Of a stretch of 64,000 bases of DNA, positions 1 to 10,757 are shown in pieces. How positions within the stretch are numbered: position 1 is the stretch's first letter; every line of letters starts with the position of its first letter. The notes beneath the pieces were generated by a model that had not been told where the DNA came from, did no database searches, and was given only the letters and a program-made list of their open reading frames with translations. Position numbers and translations under genes: made by a program. The stretch comes from Heterotrichella gracilis (Eukaryota; Sar; Xanthophyceae; Tribonematales; Xanthonemataceae), in assembly GCA_032358255.1 (NCBI GenBank), contig JAULBX010025941.1, forward strand, positions 4,321 through 68,320, in the 5' to 3' direction.

Positions 1-300
1 TGTGATCACTGGCAGGTGCAAGAACCCTAACAAGAACCCTAAGCTAAGTCGGTCACGTTGGACACGCCACCCTGCATAAGCCACAGCGGTACCCTTTGTG
101 GTGTGATCACTGGCAGGTGCAAGAACCCTAACAAGAACCCTAAGCTAAGTCGGTCACGTTGGACACGCCACCCTGCATCAGCCACAGCGATGTTGCTTCC
201 TCTTTGTGGTGTGGTCACTGGCAGGCACAGCAACCCTACTTTCGGGTCGTTCTTAACAACCCTAAACAACAACCCTAAACCTGGCCCACTAGCAGTGACT
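1..300. repeat. 101-bp tandem repeat, about 2.5 copies, with telomere-type motifs
   Basis: A unit beginning TGTGATCACTGGCAGGTGCA starts at 1 and again at 102, almost identical, and a degenerate third copy starts near 210. Each unit carries AACCCTAA motifs and a conserved block GGACACGCCACCCTGCAT. CCCTAAA-like heptamers continue to about 410. It could be the 3' flank or intron of the S1-domain gene to its right, or an intergenic satellite; the window edge prevents a decision. Confidence 0.8.
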
Positions 301-436
301 TAAAGCTGGCCCTTGAGTTGCGAGAGCAGGCATGCTACCCTGCACAAGAACCCTAACCCTGGCCCTTCAAATGGCGACGACAGGCATCCTACACCCTAAA
401 CAAATAACCTAAAACTGCAAAGACGCAGACAGCCGC

Positions 437-1015
437 CACACCCGCACCACCACCCCCAGGCTTTCCCTCAGCACCCCCCACTCCCCACCCCCAGTCTCCC
501 CCCCGCACCTGCACCACCACCCCCAGGTTTTCCTTCAGCACCGCCCACGCAGCAGGCGGCAGGTCCCCTCCCCTCCTCCCCTTGTAATCCGGCACCTCCC
601 CTACAGCCCGCTCCGACATGACCACTCCCCCCTTGTCCTGGTCTGCAGTCACCACACACACCCGCAGGGGCAGGCCAATGAGCCCGGCCATGGCGCGCTG
701 GCGCAGGGCCTTGCGGGTGTCCGGTGAGGGGTCTGCGGGGTGGTGGGCGGTGGGTGGGGATGTGTCACATGCAAGCTTTGCTCATGCACACGGATAAAAA
801 ATCTTCTTGATCACCATATCAATTGCACCTCAGAGTGATGGCCGGGAACGCTGCTGGCCCCTGGGTGCATACACCACAATAATCGGGTTATTCCCCTGCC
901 TTGCCACCAACTCCCAAATGTACGCCACATGGCCCCTCCAAAACAACCCCCCCTCACCTGCCTCCTCACACTGCTCCAGCAACCGCTGCACCACCCTCAG
1001 CGCACGCATGGTGGT
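437..1015 (-). repeat. Echo copies of two exon 3' edges in the S1-domain gene
   Basis: The 3' edge of the exon ending at 509 (503-548) is repeated at 437-480 with the same GTGGTGGTGC context. The edge of the exon ending at 1138 (about 1128-1195, encoding MRALRAEQRLLEQCEEA) is repeated at about 948-1015 (MRALRVVQRLLEQCEEA), again followed by a GTGAGG donor. A shorter echo lies at 3882-3900, copied from 3927-3945. All are direct repeats in the downstream intron. Confidence 0.8.
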
Positions 1016-4000
1016 GCAGGTGGAGACACCAGCGTCAATTGGGTAACTATTCCTATCCCTCCGAACACATCCCAAGTGCCGGCCCCACTTTCAGACACAA
1101 CACCGCCGTCCCACCCTCCTTTACCCCCACCCCTCACCTGCCTCCTCACACTGCTCCAGCAGCCGCTGCTCAGCCCTCAGCGCCCGCATGGCGGTGGCGG
1201 GTGCCAGCTGCGTCAAGGGCACAAAACCCGACACCCCCTCGGGGCTCCGCACCACCACACCCCCTGCGTTGGACCCCGTCACGGTCACGGGGATGACCTG
1301 GCGGCTGGCCAGGATCTGCGCTGCCTGGGCATTTTGGGGCCGCGGGGTGGGCGCCTGTGCGGCGCTGGGCGCTGCTGCGGAGATGGGTGGCGGGTGTGGT
1401 GGGTGTAATGCGGGGGTGGCGGTGGACGGGTGGGGGGGAGCGGGTGTGGGTGATTTGAGTGCGGTGATCGTATTACATGACGAAGGCCGGGCAGGGAGGC
1501 GAGCTCATGGGTAGTTGCAGGGTGTGAGGGCAGCACATGCAGCCAAGGGATGCAAATGTACAAGTGGGGCGCAATGGCATGTGATGCACCATGGCGCAAG
1601 GGAGGCAAATTGGTAAAGCTATTCACATGGTGGGGAATTATAATAATCAGATTGCTAGTGAACAGAATAACTTGTGGGCTTCACGGCTGCAGACGATGCG
1701 ATTAGATATGGTGTTACATGTACACATGCGCCATCCATGTTCACCTGTGCAGAGTGGGGAACAACATGTGGCGCCACATGCACAAGGGGAGGACAAGATG
1801 GCACCATGGGCAACATACCCAAGAGACATTTATTGACATGGCGCCGCATGCAAACACGGGCGACTGGTACCCATTGGCGGCAGATAGCTCCAATTTACCG
1901 TACACACCTGGTACTGGGGACCTGATCAATGGTCGGATCGATGGGGGTGTCTCCACACCGCCACCCTGGACCCCGCTCCTGCTGCCAGCTTCCTCCGACT
2001 CAACCCCAGCCTCCACCGCTGGTGCCGCCTCTGCAGCCGCCTCCACACCCGCCTCCACACCCGCAGCCGCCTTGGCCGCCTCTCTAGCGGCTGGTGCTGG
2101 TGAGGCAGCCAGCGGCACCTCGGCTTGTGTGGCAGGCACCACAGTGCTGGGTGGAGGTGCAGCAGCGGCGACCGGGGCCACGGCCATGGGTTTGACTGGC
2201 GTGGTGGGCGCTGGTGCTGGTGCTGGTGCCGGTACTGCCGTTGCTGCTGCCGGTGGAGGTGGTGCTTGTGCTAGTACTGGTGGTGGTGGTGGTGGTGCCG
2301 GCGCTGGTGGTAGTGCTTGTGCTAGTGCTGGTGGTGGTGATGGTGGTGGTGGTGCCGGCGCTGCTGCTGCTGGTGGTGGTGGTGGTGCTTGTGTTAGTGC
2401 TGGTGCTGGCGCTGGTGGTGGTGGTGGTGCTGCTGGTACCGGCAATCGCGCCGTTACTGGTGCCGGTGCCGGTGTCGGTGCAGCTGGTGGGGTTGCGGTG
2501 CGCGCGGGCTTGCCTCCCCCCTCTGTGGTCCATTGCTTAGCTGTCGGCAAGGGTTTGGAGGGTTTCTGGGGCTTGGCGGATGATGCGCCTGCTGGCGCGG
2601 GGAGTGAAGCTGCACGAGGCTCCCGGGCAATGGGACCAGGTTCGGCCTTTGGCGGGGGAGCTTTCCTCGCAGGTGTGGCACGCTCTGAGGCGGGAGGGGC
2701 CATTGGTTGGGGTTTGGCTGGCTTCAGGACAGCCGCCACCGGCTCTGGAACCACCTCCGCTGCCTGCTGGGGTCGCGAGGGTTTGGCTTGCGCTGGCGGG
2801 GCAGGCACAGGCTTGAGTGGGGCAGCCGCTGCCTGTGCTGGCTCCTCGACGCCCTGGGGTTTGGAGGGTTTCTGTAGGGTTTTGGCCACCTGCGACTGGC
2901 TCACCAATGCCGCTTTGGGCGCGGCGGGCTTCCTCAGGCTGGTGTCTTTCTTGAATGACATGCGCACGGCTGTTGGCTGGGGTAGCGCCTAGAAAAATGG
3001 AACGGAATATTTCACAATGACGGAAAGGCCAGTGCCATCCTTGGGGTCCTCTCATCATGCTGAGGGCCATGCTTTGGTGGAATATACAGATGTCATGTGG
3101 CAGATAAATAACCATTAAAACTTGTCTGATCTATAATCAATATTCACACTTCAGTTTATTCAACATATACATTACATTTACCCCTGAATTTGCGACAAAA
3201 CAACACCATGCAGCCAGTCAGAGCAAAACTTGCCTGGGATAAGGGCCTCTTTGCCTTGAGGGTCACTGCCCCCAGCTCAGCGGCAGTGAGAGAGGGTTTT
3301 GCCAAGGATTTTGCGGAGGGTTTTGCAGCCACTTTGCCACCCAGCAAGGCGTCAAAGTCCTCGTAGTTGAAGCCTGCGGCAGGTGGGGGTATGGGGGTTA
3401 CATGGAGCGGGCTGTGGTATGACAGGGGCTTGCTTTGGGTTGGCACTTGGCAGCTGCTTGTGAAGGTCAGGAGTACATGGCATGTTTGCACTCTTTGGGC
3501 ATGCATCCTGGCCTAGCCACATGAAAATGTAGCTGCTTGGTGCACTGCCATGTCAGCTCATATTGGATTAGTTAGTTAGTTAGTTACATGCATTCCAGCA
3601 ATACAGCCAGATTAGTAGTCGGTCAAATTGGATTGTCAGAGGACTATCTAGGTGCCATGCGACAGAGACTAATATCACCGCCAGAGCCATGGCAAAGGAT
3701 GGTGCAGCCGTGCTTTTCATCCATGACAGATATCTTTGCAATTATAAGCAGAGAGAAAGGCTCCAAGCCAAGCACCAGCTTACCGTTCGCATCTCGTTCT
3801 GATCAGGTATGTGACTAAACAGAAAACCAGCATCAATAATTTATGTCAGGACTTGTGTAGCACCAATGGGCTGGGCAAGAGCAACGTACTTGCTTCGTCA
3901 AAATAAATAAAGTATTAATTATGGAACAACGTACTTGCTTCATCAAAGTCTTCAAAGCTGGGCAGGTCCATGGCCAGGGCGTCCTCCTCAAGCCCAGCAA

Positions 4001-4025
4001 ACTTGTCCGGATCCGGCTCGTAGCC
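509..4025 (-). CDS. S1-domain RNA-binding protein, probably plastid (partial at both ends)
   Basis: Five exons can be read on the minus strand: 4025-3935, 3373-3234, 2988-1908, 1374-1138 and 732-509. Intron phases close throughout. The order is: acidic segments with a repeated 'EDFD' motif (DLPSFEDFDEA, then SFNYEDFDALLGG); a very long Pro/Ala/Lys-rich, probably disordered stretch of about 300 residues; then an S1/OB-fold signature (GGVVVRSPEGVSGFVPLTQL, followed by LPLRVCVVTADQDKGGVVMSERA). The last exon ends at VVVQ, where a further S1 unit would start outside the window. Plant plastid S1 proteins such as the Arabidopsis SDP type have comparable layouts; this assignment is by family resemblance only. 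The intron between the second and third exons appears to be GC-AG (CAG then GCAAGT). The first exon and start codon, above 4025, were not resolved. Three exon edges have echo copies in introns. Confidence 0.7.
2000..2960 (-). repeat. Low-complexity Pro/Ala coding region with (GGTGCT/GGTGGT)n
   Basis: On the plus strand 2190-2450 is nearly pure GGT/GCT/GGC triplets. On the minus strand the same DNA encodes the Pro/Ala-rich linker of the S1-domain protein. The low complexity opens all six frames, so long opposite-strand frames here (for example a Gly/Ala-rich one at 1718-2992) are not evidence for genes. Confidence 0.85.
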
Positions 4026-4859
4026 CTGCACACACAAAGGTTAGACATGTGGTCAGTTGAGCTGTGTGAGATCACCGGGTGACTGTCCCACTGGTTCAGG
4101 GGGTTTAAGCAGCTCAATGATAGCAACAGGAGGAAGTAGAGGCAAAAGTGACACAGCTCCTGGGGTTTGAGAAATGAGGGTTTGAGAATTGAATAAATAT
4201 GAACTACAATTTCAGTGCTCGCTTTCATAACGCTGCATCCCATGAAACCCTGCGATGTCAAAACCTTGGCATTTGTATTGTGCACATCATAGGGAACTCA
4301 AAAGTTGCTGAAACCCTACTCTTGAAAACCCTAATCTTGAAAACCCTAAGCAAACGGCGGCATTGCATGGCCGCCGGTGGGGCCCCACCCAATGGAATCT
4401 GCACCGTCGGCGTTGGAAGTCACCTCTCCAACTAGAGACAAAGGTAAACCTTGGCGAGGGAGCAGTGCAGTTTAGGGTGATCTGAGCAGCCTCGTGACGT
4501 TTGTGAGCCACCCAACGCAGCGGTGTATGGTATGCGTGACCCGTCTTGTGCCAGCAGCTCTTTCTGTGCACACCCTGGGATGCAACTCCAGTTGCTTTTT
4601 CGAAAGACGATACTCCCGATCTCGCACACCGGTTGCTTGCACTCCTTGCTTCTGAACTGTTAAGCAGTGCCAAACGCAGTTTCCATCGTCCGCATGGAGG
4701 TTTTCCACGGATGAATTTCGCCAACCTTTGCAGCTTGTTAGAACAATTGGTTGTGAAACCAGGTTTGGGACGTGCTTGAGGCTGCGGCAACCAACCATAT
4801 CTAAACATTTGCTGGGGAGGGTGGCTCAGCTTGACATCTAGGCGCGGCCCTGGCGTAGC
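4026..4859. promoter_or_regulatory. Divergent intergenic region, 5' ends of the two flanking genes unresolved
   Basis: This stretch lies between the minus-strand S1-domain gene and the plus-strand SUFU-like gene. It must hold both promoters and probably the first exon, including any transit-peptide exon, of the S1-domain gene. Short telomere-type motifs occur at about 4310-4345. No open frame here shows convincing protein-like composition. Confidence 0.4.
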
Positions 4860-6618
4860 ATGGGCAAATTTTGGACTAATATGCTGGACGTTTGCTGCTG
4901 TGGCAAATTTGCTAGGGACAATGACACCTATTTGCAACCACTCAACGTCTTCCAGCCCAGAAACACAACCACGGTGGAGGAGTTTGTAGAGCTGTCCATC
5001 CAGGCCAGGGAGAGGATGTGGAAGAAGGTGGGGACGCTGGATCCCATCGCGCTGGGGCAAACCAGCTCTGCAGCTGTTGGAGGGCCGAAGTGGCCAGCCT
5101 TGCGGCAGTCCTTCAGGCTGATCAGGAGGAGCTCAGGCACCGTCATACTGGCCAGTGACGGGCTGTCAGACCCTTTTGATGACATCGCGGAAGGTGTGTG
5201 CAAAAATCCCTTCTTATGTTGTTACCGCTAAGGCACCAGTGGCATGTGAAGGGTGGCCTATGCTTGTAATGAGCCTGGGACTTGGCTTCAGCTTGTGTAG
5301 AGCTATGGGGATGCAACTAGTTTGTGCACACCATGCATACATGTGAGTGTAACTGCGGGTTGCACTTTGTAGCCTGTGTTTTTGGGAGCGATCAGCACCA
5401 ATGGTTTGGTTGAGCGTTGCCCCAATGTGGTTCAGGGGAGGGGAACGTGAACGGCTTCCGGCTGGAGTTCTTCATCGAGACGCCCGAGGACGAGCTGGGC
5501 GAGAGCATGCAGGACATCAAGAGCAGCTGGCAGTTCCAGTTGCTATACACTGTCAGCCAGCTAGCAGCAGGTATACCCCACACATACACTAGTGTAGTGG
5601 GTAGAACGTGCGCTCCAGCAGCACAGCCACATGAACAGCTACCCTTGCACAGCTTGCCCCACCCTAATCCAAATCCATCGTTGGCACATCATCAACCAGC
5701 TCTGGAGGCGCAAAGCTTCAAGGTCCCATGACACTGCCGTGCACCCAACACTCTGACAAGCACTCTCAGGGAGGGAGCCCTCATGAAAGCAGCATGAGCA
5801 ACACACATGCACAGCCCTTCATCACGCTGACACCTGTCTACCCTGCAGGCCACGGCGGCATCCGCAACATCATCGACGATATGCACCTGCTATCCACGGA
5901 GGCCGAGGGCGTGAACGAGGCGCTGCCGGAGGAGTTCAAGCCCGCGCTGGTGAACAAGCACGGCAGGGTGGGGGCGCTGCTGGGCATGCTGGATGTGACG
6001 GACGATGAGCGGCAGGGTGGGTGCAGGCTTTAGGGGTTAGAGCAATTTAGGGTTTTGAACTGGTAGGCAAGCTGGACGTGATGGGCAACGCGCGGCAGGG
6101 TGGGTGTTGGGTTTAAGAATTAGAGCGGCAAGGTGGGTGTAGGGAGTAGGGTTTAGAGCGGTTGGCTGTGCAGTTCCGGTTAGAATACACGCACAGTGAG
6201 TGTAATTATTACACTTCATGCATCCAGAGGGGGCGTTGTTGCCAGAGGGAACATGGGCCAGGCTCTTGGCAGGGGCCCTGTTTAGGTTATGGCATTTGGG
6301 GTTTAGGGTTTTACAGCAGCAGCAGACATGCAGTTACTCCATGAGAAGTTGTATGGGATGCCGCTCACAGACATTGGTTTGGCTTTAGGTTGAGCAGCAG
6401 CCGCGGCAGACATCCCCCCTTGTTCTCGCGCAGGCGTCCCCGACAAAATCGATGGCATGCCGCTGACCGACGTGCGCATGGTCAACCTCAAGCTGCTCAC
6501 GCTGGCCGAGCTCAAGCTCATCACTGACCGGGGGGCGCAGGGGCGCACGCGGCTCAACGAGATGTTCACCGGGGAGGAGAGGCTGGTGTCGTCGCTCAAG
6601 AGGGCATCCATCGTCTGA
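4860..6618 (+). CDS. Suppressor-of-fused (SUFU)-like domain protein
   Basis: Four exons join in consistent phase 1: up to 5193, 5436-5570, 5849-6016 and 6434-6618 (stop TGA). The conserved core starts at TTTVEEFVELSIQARERMW (about 4965) and includes GPKWPALRQSF, ASDGLSDPFDDIAE, GFRLEFFIETPEDEL, FQLLYTVSQLAAGHGGIR, LLSTEAEGVNEALPEEF and TLAELKLITDRGAQGR. Bacterial proteins with this arrangement are usually annotated as SUFU-domain proteins; I base the call on remembered family resemblance. The start is uncertain: ATG 4860 opens the frame, but a poor acceptor at 4951-4960 could instead join an upstream exon. The cellular role in algae is unknown; SUFU regulates Gli factors only in animals. The protein is about 225-250 aa. 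Exon-edge echoes flank the last intron. Confidence 0.55.
6017..6372 (+). repeat. Echo copies of exon edges in the last intron of the SUFU-like gene
   Basis: The donor edge at 5990-6030 (GAGCGGCAGGGTGGGTG) is echoed at 6069-6115 (GCGCGGCAGGGTGGGTG) and more weakly at 6122-6142. The acceptor-side exon start at 6434-6475 (ATCGATGGCATGCCGCTGAC) is echoed upstream at 6335-6372 (GTATGGGATGCCGCTCAC). TTTAGGG-type motifs fill the space between. All are direct repeats. Confidence 0.75.
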
Positions 6619-7497
6619 TAGGCATTGCAGCGGACCCTTAACAGCAGCAGAGAAAACCCTCCTGTCAGCCACCGAGGGGTCCCCCCCACTGCGAGCTGCC
6701 AAGGGCTAATGGTTGCCCCGCTGAAGAGGGTAGGAGGCATCCATTGTCTGACGACAGGGCCTGTCCTAGTTGCCAGCCGGGCAGACCCAGCTCCGTTGCA
6801 CAGTGTTGAGTGCAGCAGCCATGCATGTGCGTCACGCACAGGGGACAGTGCAGTAGCAATAATGTGCGAGTGGGCTTCAGGGTTGTAGGGTTTGCTGCAG
6901 CACCTGCACCTGCACTTGCGGATGGACCGCACCTTTATTTACATGCGCTTTCTGGTTTTCCCATAGCTTTGCACTTGATCTATTCGAATGTACCACGTAC
7001 GCTAGCATTTTGCTTTTGATTTCCTACTTTGAGAGGCCGCGTCCTCGCCGCCGCAATGCATGCACCACATGGTGCGGCACACAGTCAGCAGCGCATTGCA
7101 TCTACGTGCAGCATGCACCACACAGCATGCCAGCAGGGCAGCAAGCTACCTACCCAGCAGACCCTAAGCAGACCCCAATGCGCCACCTGGGCTGCCAGCC
7201 AACAGCACACAACTTAAAGCACCACCTTGGCAGCAAGCTACGCACACAGCACACACCACATCGCGGCGGTACCACGCACCTGGGGCCTCGCCGGAGCTTG
7301 CACCAGCGCCGGGACTGGCTTCTCCCTGGAGGGGCGCGCAACAAGCAGCTCAAACATGGCGCCTGCGGGGGGGAAGGGGAGGGGGGGGCATGTGGGTGGG
7401 TGGGTGGGGCACGGCACCAAGCCAGCCAGCAGGGTATGGGGTAGGCCTAGGGGGGGGGCTACATGTGGGATTCCTTCCGATTGAAAGGCAAAAACAC
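6619..7497. other. Intergenic stretch, no gene seen
   Basis: These are the 3' flanks of two convergent genes. There are short frames with no protein-like character, CATGCA-rich patches around 7050-7130, and G-runs at 7370-7460. No RNA gene or clear poly(A) signal was identified. Confidence 0.6.
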
Positions 7498-9645
7498 TCA
7501 GGCCGTTGTTGCATCCTTCCCCCAGGTGCAGTAGGCATGATGGTCTGTAAGAATACTGCGATGACTAATTTTCTTGTTGTTTGTGCCAACTGGTTCCAGG
7601 ACCTTTTAAGTCTTTGGACAGTGTACAGGTTCCAACTATGCCAGTCATGCATGAGTCATCCAGCATCATGCCGTGGCCGTGCTACTGAGGGCGAATACTT
7701 CACAAAATTCCATGACATGCACACCGGTGCCCTCATGTGCTGCCCTGACTACCAGGGACAGCACGTGGCATACTCTGGTGCAGCGCATGCGCCAGCCGCC
7801 ATACCCATGCACCCATGAGCACCCTCCGACTCTTTATAAATGTGAACTCATCTAGCACCACTGGTAGAAAGAGTTGAATCCGAGGGCTGGACAACCCGCA
7901 CTTACGTTCACCACACCCCACCAAAAACGCCCCACATCCTCACCTTCCATGTCATCGTCAGCCATGCCTCCCTCCGGGAACCCCTCTGCCGCCCAGCCGG
8001 CCCCTGCAAGCTGCGTTGAGTCCGCCCTGGCCTTATTGCGCAGCAGGGTGGGTGAGGGGCGCGCGGGGCGGGGCGTGGGCCGCAGCTCGCGCCGCACCGC
8101 CTCGGTGATCTCATCGTCATTCACCTGCAGGGAGGGGTGGTTTTGGGTTAAGGGTGGGGATATCTTTGTCGCTAGTGCAGTGGGCCACTGCCAGTGGCGC
8201 TTCCATGTGCCATGGCACTGCCTTAGCGACTGTCGTGGGTCTTTATGTCACTGGTGCGATGGCGCGGCTTGCCACCAAGTGCTTTGCGCCACGCAATCCA
8301 CCCCCACACATGATGGTGCGCCACCCACCACACACCACCATATGTGCACATCACAGATCTCCCCCCCCCACACACACTCACAGCAGACTGCTCCCACAGT
8401 TTCCCCCCCTACCTTGCTCTTGGCCTTGAGCAGGGAGCGGCTGGGTGTCCCCTCCCCCGCCCCCGCGCCCCCCAGCAGCGCCTCCATCACTGCATAGCTG
8501 GGCCGCTCTGCTGCCTCCCACCTGCACATAACCAAGGGCGGGTATGAGATTGAGTGGTCAATGCGAAACAAGATGCATTTGATATCAAATGAAGCGGGCG
8601 GAGGTTTCATGTCAGCATTGCAAGGCTGGGTCGCTTGGCGGCCTCCCACATTGCGTGCACATGGGTGTAACTTTCAGGTGATGAAGGTATAGGGCCAATT
8701 ACGGTTCAGCAGTACATGCGAAGAAATGGTACAAAATGCCGAAACTAGCCGATATGCCAAGTAAATATACGTATGTAGAACAGGTACTAGGCCTTAGTGT
8801 GGAGGCCTGATGCGTGGACCCAACTGATGCTCAATCCCATGGCCCATAATTAGATAACCGAGTTCACCTTTGGAAAAAGTAATTGAGCACGCAAGGGGTT
8901 AGCCCCAAACCCCAGCCCACCCACTCCTGCAGGTATGCCTCCGCCACTCACCAAACCCTAAACCCGGACGCATCAAACCCTAAACCCAAAACCACCAAGC
9001 TCTGCACCCCAGCCAACTCACTCCTGCAGGTATGCCTCCGCCTTGTCGTCAAACCCTAGCTGAGGGTTCTCCGCCCCCACCACGGCCGCCACCTCCTGCG
9101 CGCTGTCCCCAATCAGCCTCCCAAAGTGCAGGTAGTCAGCCATAGTAACCCCTGGGGGCAGCCCACTGGCTATGGCATCTGGGTTCCCATCGCCGCCAAA
9201 GCTCTTGGACTGCATGGGGACGGAATTGCATCACGAGGGAATTTTATAGGGATTTACATTGAGGACTGCTGGTGGGGAGGTTGGGGTGCACGTCATGTGG
9301 CCACTGTTGGTGGATGCATCCAGCATCAGAAGCAGAACTTTAGTGGATGCATCCCCATGGGACTCCTTCTGGAGCACGCATGGGACTGTAATCACGTGCT
9401 TCTCAGATGCAAATTCGATTGATGATCGCCCAGCGCGTGGCTTGCAAAGGATACTATGGGGTGGTAGAAACACCCACAGGGCTGAGCCCAACATGCAAAC
9501 CTAAGCATCCGCAATGGTACACCCCGCACCAAGTATGCGGTGTGCAGATTTACAATGCACCCTGCTAGGAGCACCAAGGGGGCACTAAGGCAGCCATGGA
9601 TTCTACACCACCTACCGCCTTCTGCTTCCCCTTCTTGGCCTGCAT
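7498..9645 (-). CDS. Unrecognised small protein (about 184 aa), five exons
   Basis: The exons 9645-9616, 9209-9022, 8521-8413, 8124-7944 and 7544-7498 join in phase to give about 184 residues. The conserved-looking core is GLPPGVTMADYLHFGRLIGD, then AAVVGAENPQLGFDD and EWEAAERPSYAVMEALLG. It is followed by a Lys-rich step (SRSLLKAKSK), VNDDEITEAVRRELRP and an acidic end. I do not recognise the family. The first exon (MQAKKGKQKA), directly after an acceptor-like TGCAG, and the last (ending at TGA 7498) are the least certain. No signal peptide or membrane segment is visible. The short basic exon plus acidic tail would suit a nuclear or nucleic-acid-associated protein, but that is a guess. Confidence 0.55.
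8911..9042 (-). repeat. Echo of an exon 3' edge with telomere-type spacer
   Basis: The exon end and donor at 9007-9042 (CACTCCTGCAGGTATGCCTC on the plus strand) is repeated almost exactly at 8911-8945 in the downstream intron. CAAACCCTAAACCC motifs lie between the two copies. Confidence 0.85.
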
Positions 9646-10757
9646 CTGCACACCCCCCCGCCCCTGCCTGCGGCTGCGGCTGTGGAGGTGGCTCCCCCAT
9701 GGTCTGGTGGGTGCTGCCGATGGAGAGGGGTGGGGGGATGTGGTGGTGCCAGCGCTGTGCACTGCCACTGCCACCATGGTGTGCCACTGATAACGGGCGC
9801 CTTGGGTCCTGCGTGTGAAAGCAGGGGTTAGCGTAGGCGCGTGGGCGCTTGAGTTGGCACATAGTGCTGTAGTGTCCCGGTGTGCACACCTCCCCATGCT
9901 GTGGGAAGAGGTTGCTGGTGGTGGTGGTGGTGGTGCTGTGTGTGTGTGGCGGTGGGGTTGGTGGGTGGAGGAAGTCGCGGGCACTCATGTTGCAAGAAAG
10001 TATACAAATACACAGCGTTGTGTGGTGCAAATGTCGAGTGGTTCACCCACGTCGTTGCCACGCGCTGCAGCACCCCACCCCACCCCCCCACCCCACCCGT
10101 AGCCACACAAAGCAGGCTACTGCATACCCCCTCTCCCCCACCAACCACCTAAGCCTACGGCACCGCACCTTGCCAAGTCGTGTACCAAACCCTACAGGGT
10201 AGCGCTTCGGTTCACCGGGTACTCATACCCCAGCCAGTCAACAAAGTTCCTCAGACATTACTCCCGCCGCCCTGGGCACTTATGCATGCATGCACTACGG
10301 ACCGCTGACTATGCGCCTATGCGGTTGTGCTACATACCAAGTGGTTGAGGGGCGTGCTTGGCTGATGGGAAAGTTGGCAACAGTTAGCTGCGGGTTGTGA
10401 AAGCCGCAAGCCAAGTGCAGTGGCTGAGGTGTACCTCCCCTGCCTGCTGCCGGATTCATGCATGCATTCAGGGCCAAAGCTTTTTTAGTTAAGTCTAGTT
10501 CCTAGCAGTAATACGCACGCATGTAGGTATTGACAAGCGTGGTGCGTTCCAAACCTCAACCATAGACCGTAGCGAGACACCCCTGGCCACTAGACGCCAC
10601 CAGTACATGCGCCACCAGTACATGCGCACATAGCCTTGCCCACGCCCAGCTAACGCCAAGCTACCTTCCCACGTTACTAGTGCTTGCTTGCGCATCCATT
10701 GAACTACCGCAGTACACGTGATACCCACCACTCCCCACCAAGGAGCCCTCCGCCCCC
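9646..10757. other. Intergenic stretch with GGT microsatellite, no gene seen
   Basis: A (GGT)n run at 9910-9935 and a C/A-rich tract at 10060-10150 make several frames open by chance. The region separates the divergent 184-aa and 370-aa genes, so it should contain both promoters. The only specific small repeat is CGCCACCAGTACATG at 10591-10625. Confidence 0.5.

Noticed and set aside
1-300. True chromosome-end telomere
   Set aside because: CCCTAA words are isolated within a 101-bp repeat; there is no continuous heptamer array.
830-1075. A further coding exon of the S1-domain gene
   Set aside because: It repeats the previous exon's end, and its inclusion would break phase; it is better read as an intronic echo.
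2084-2533. Thr/Ser-rich and Val/Leu-rich frames in the GGT/GCT repeat
   Set aside because: Pure low-complexity triplets open all frames; no independent support.
1718-2992. 424-codon plus-strand frame rich in Gly/Ala
   Set aside because: It is the mirror of the Pro/Ala-rich minus-strand exon of the S1-domain gene. The minus frame joins in phase with flanking exons and the plus frame does not.
4287-5060. 257-codon minus-strand frame
   Set aside because: It overlaps the real plus-strand SUFU-like exon and has no protein-like pattern. It may contain part of an unresolved 5' exon of the S1-domain gene, but I could not show this.
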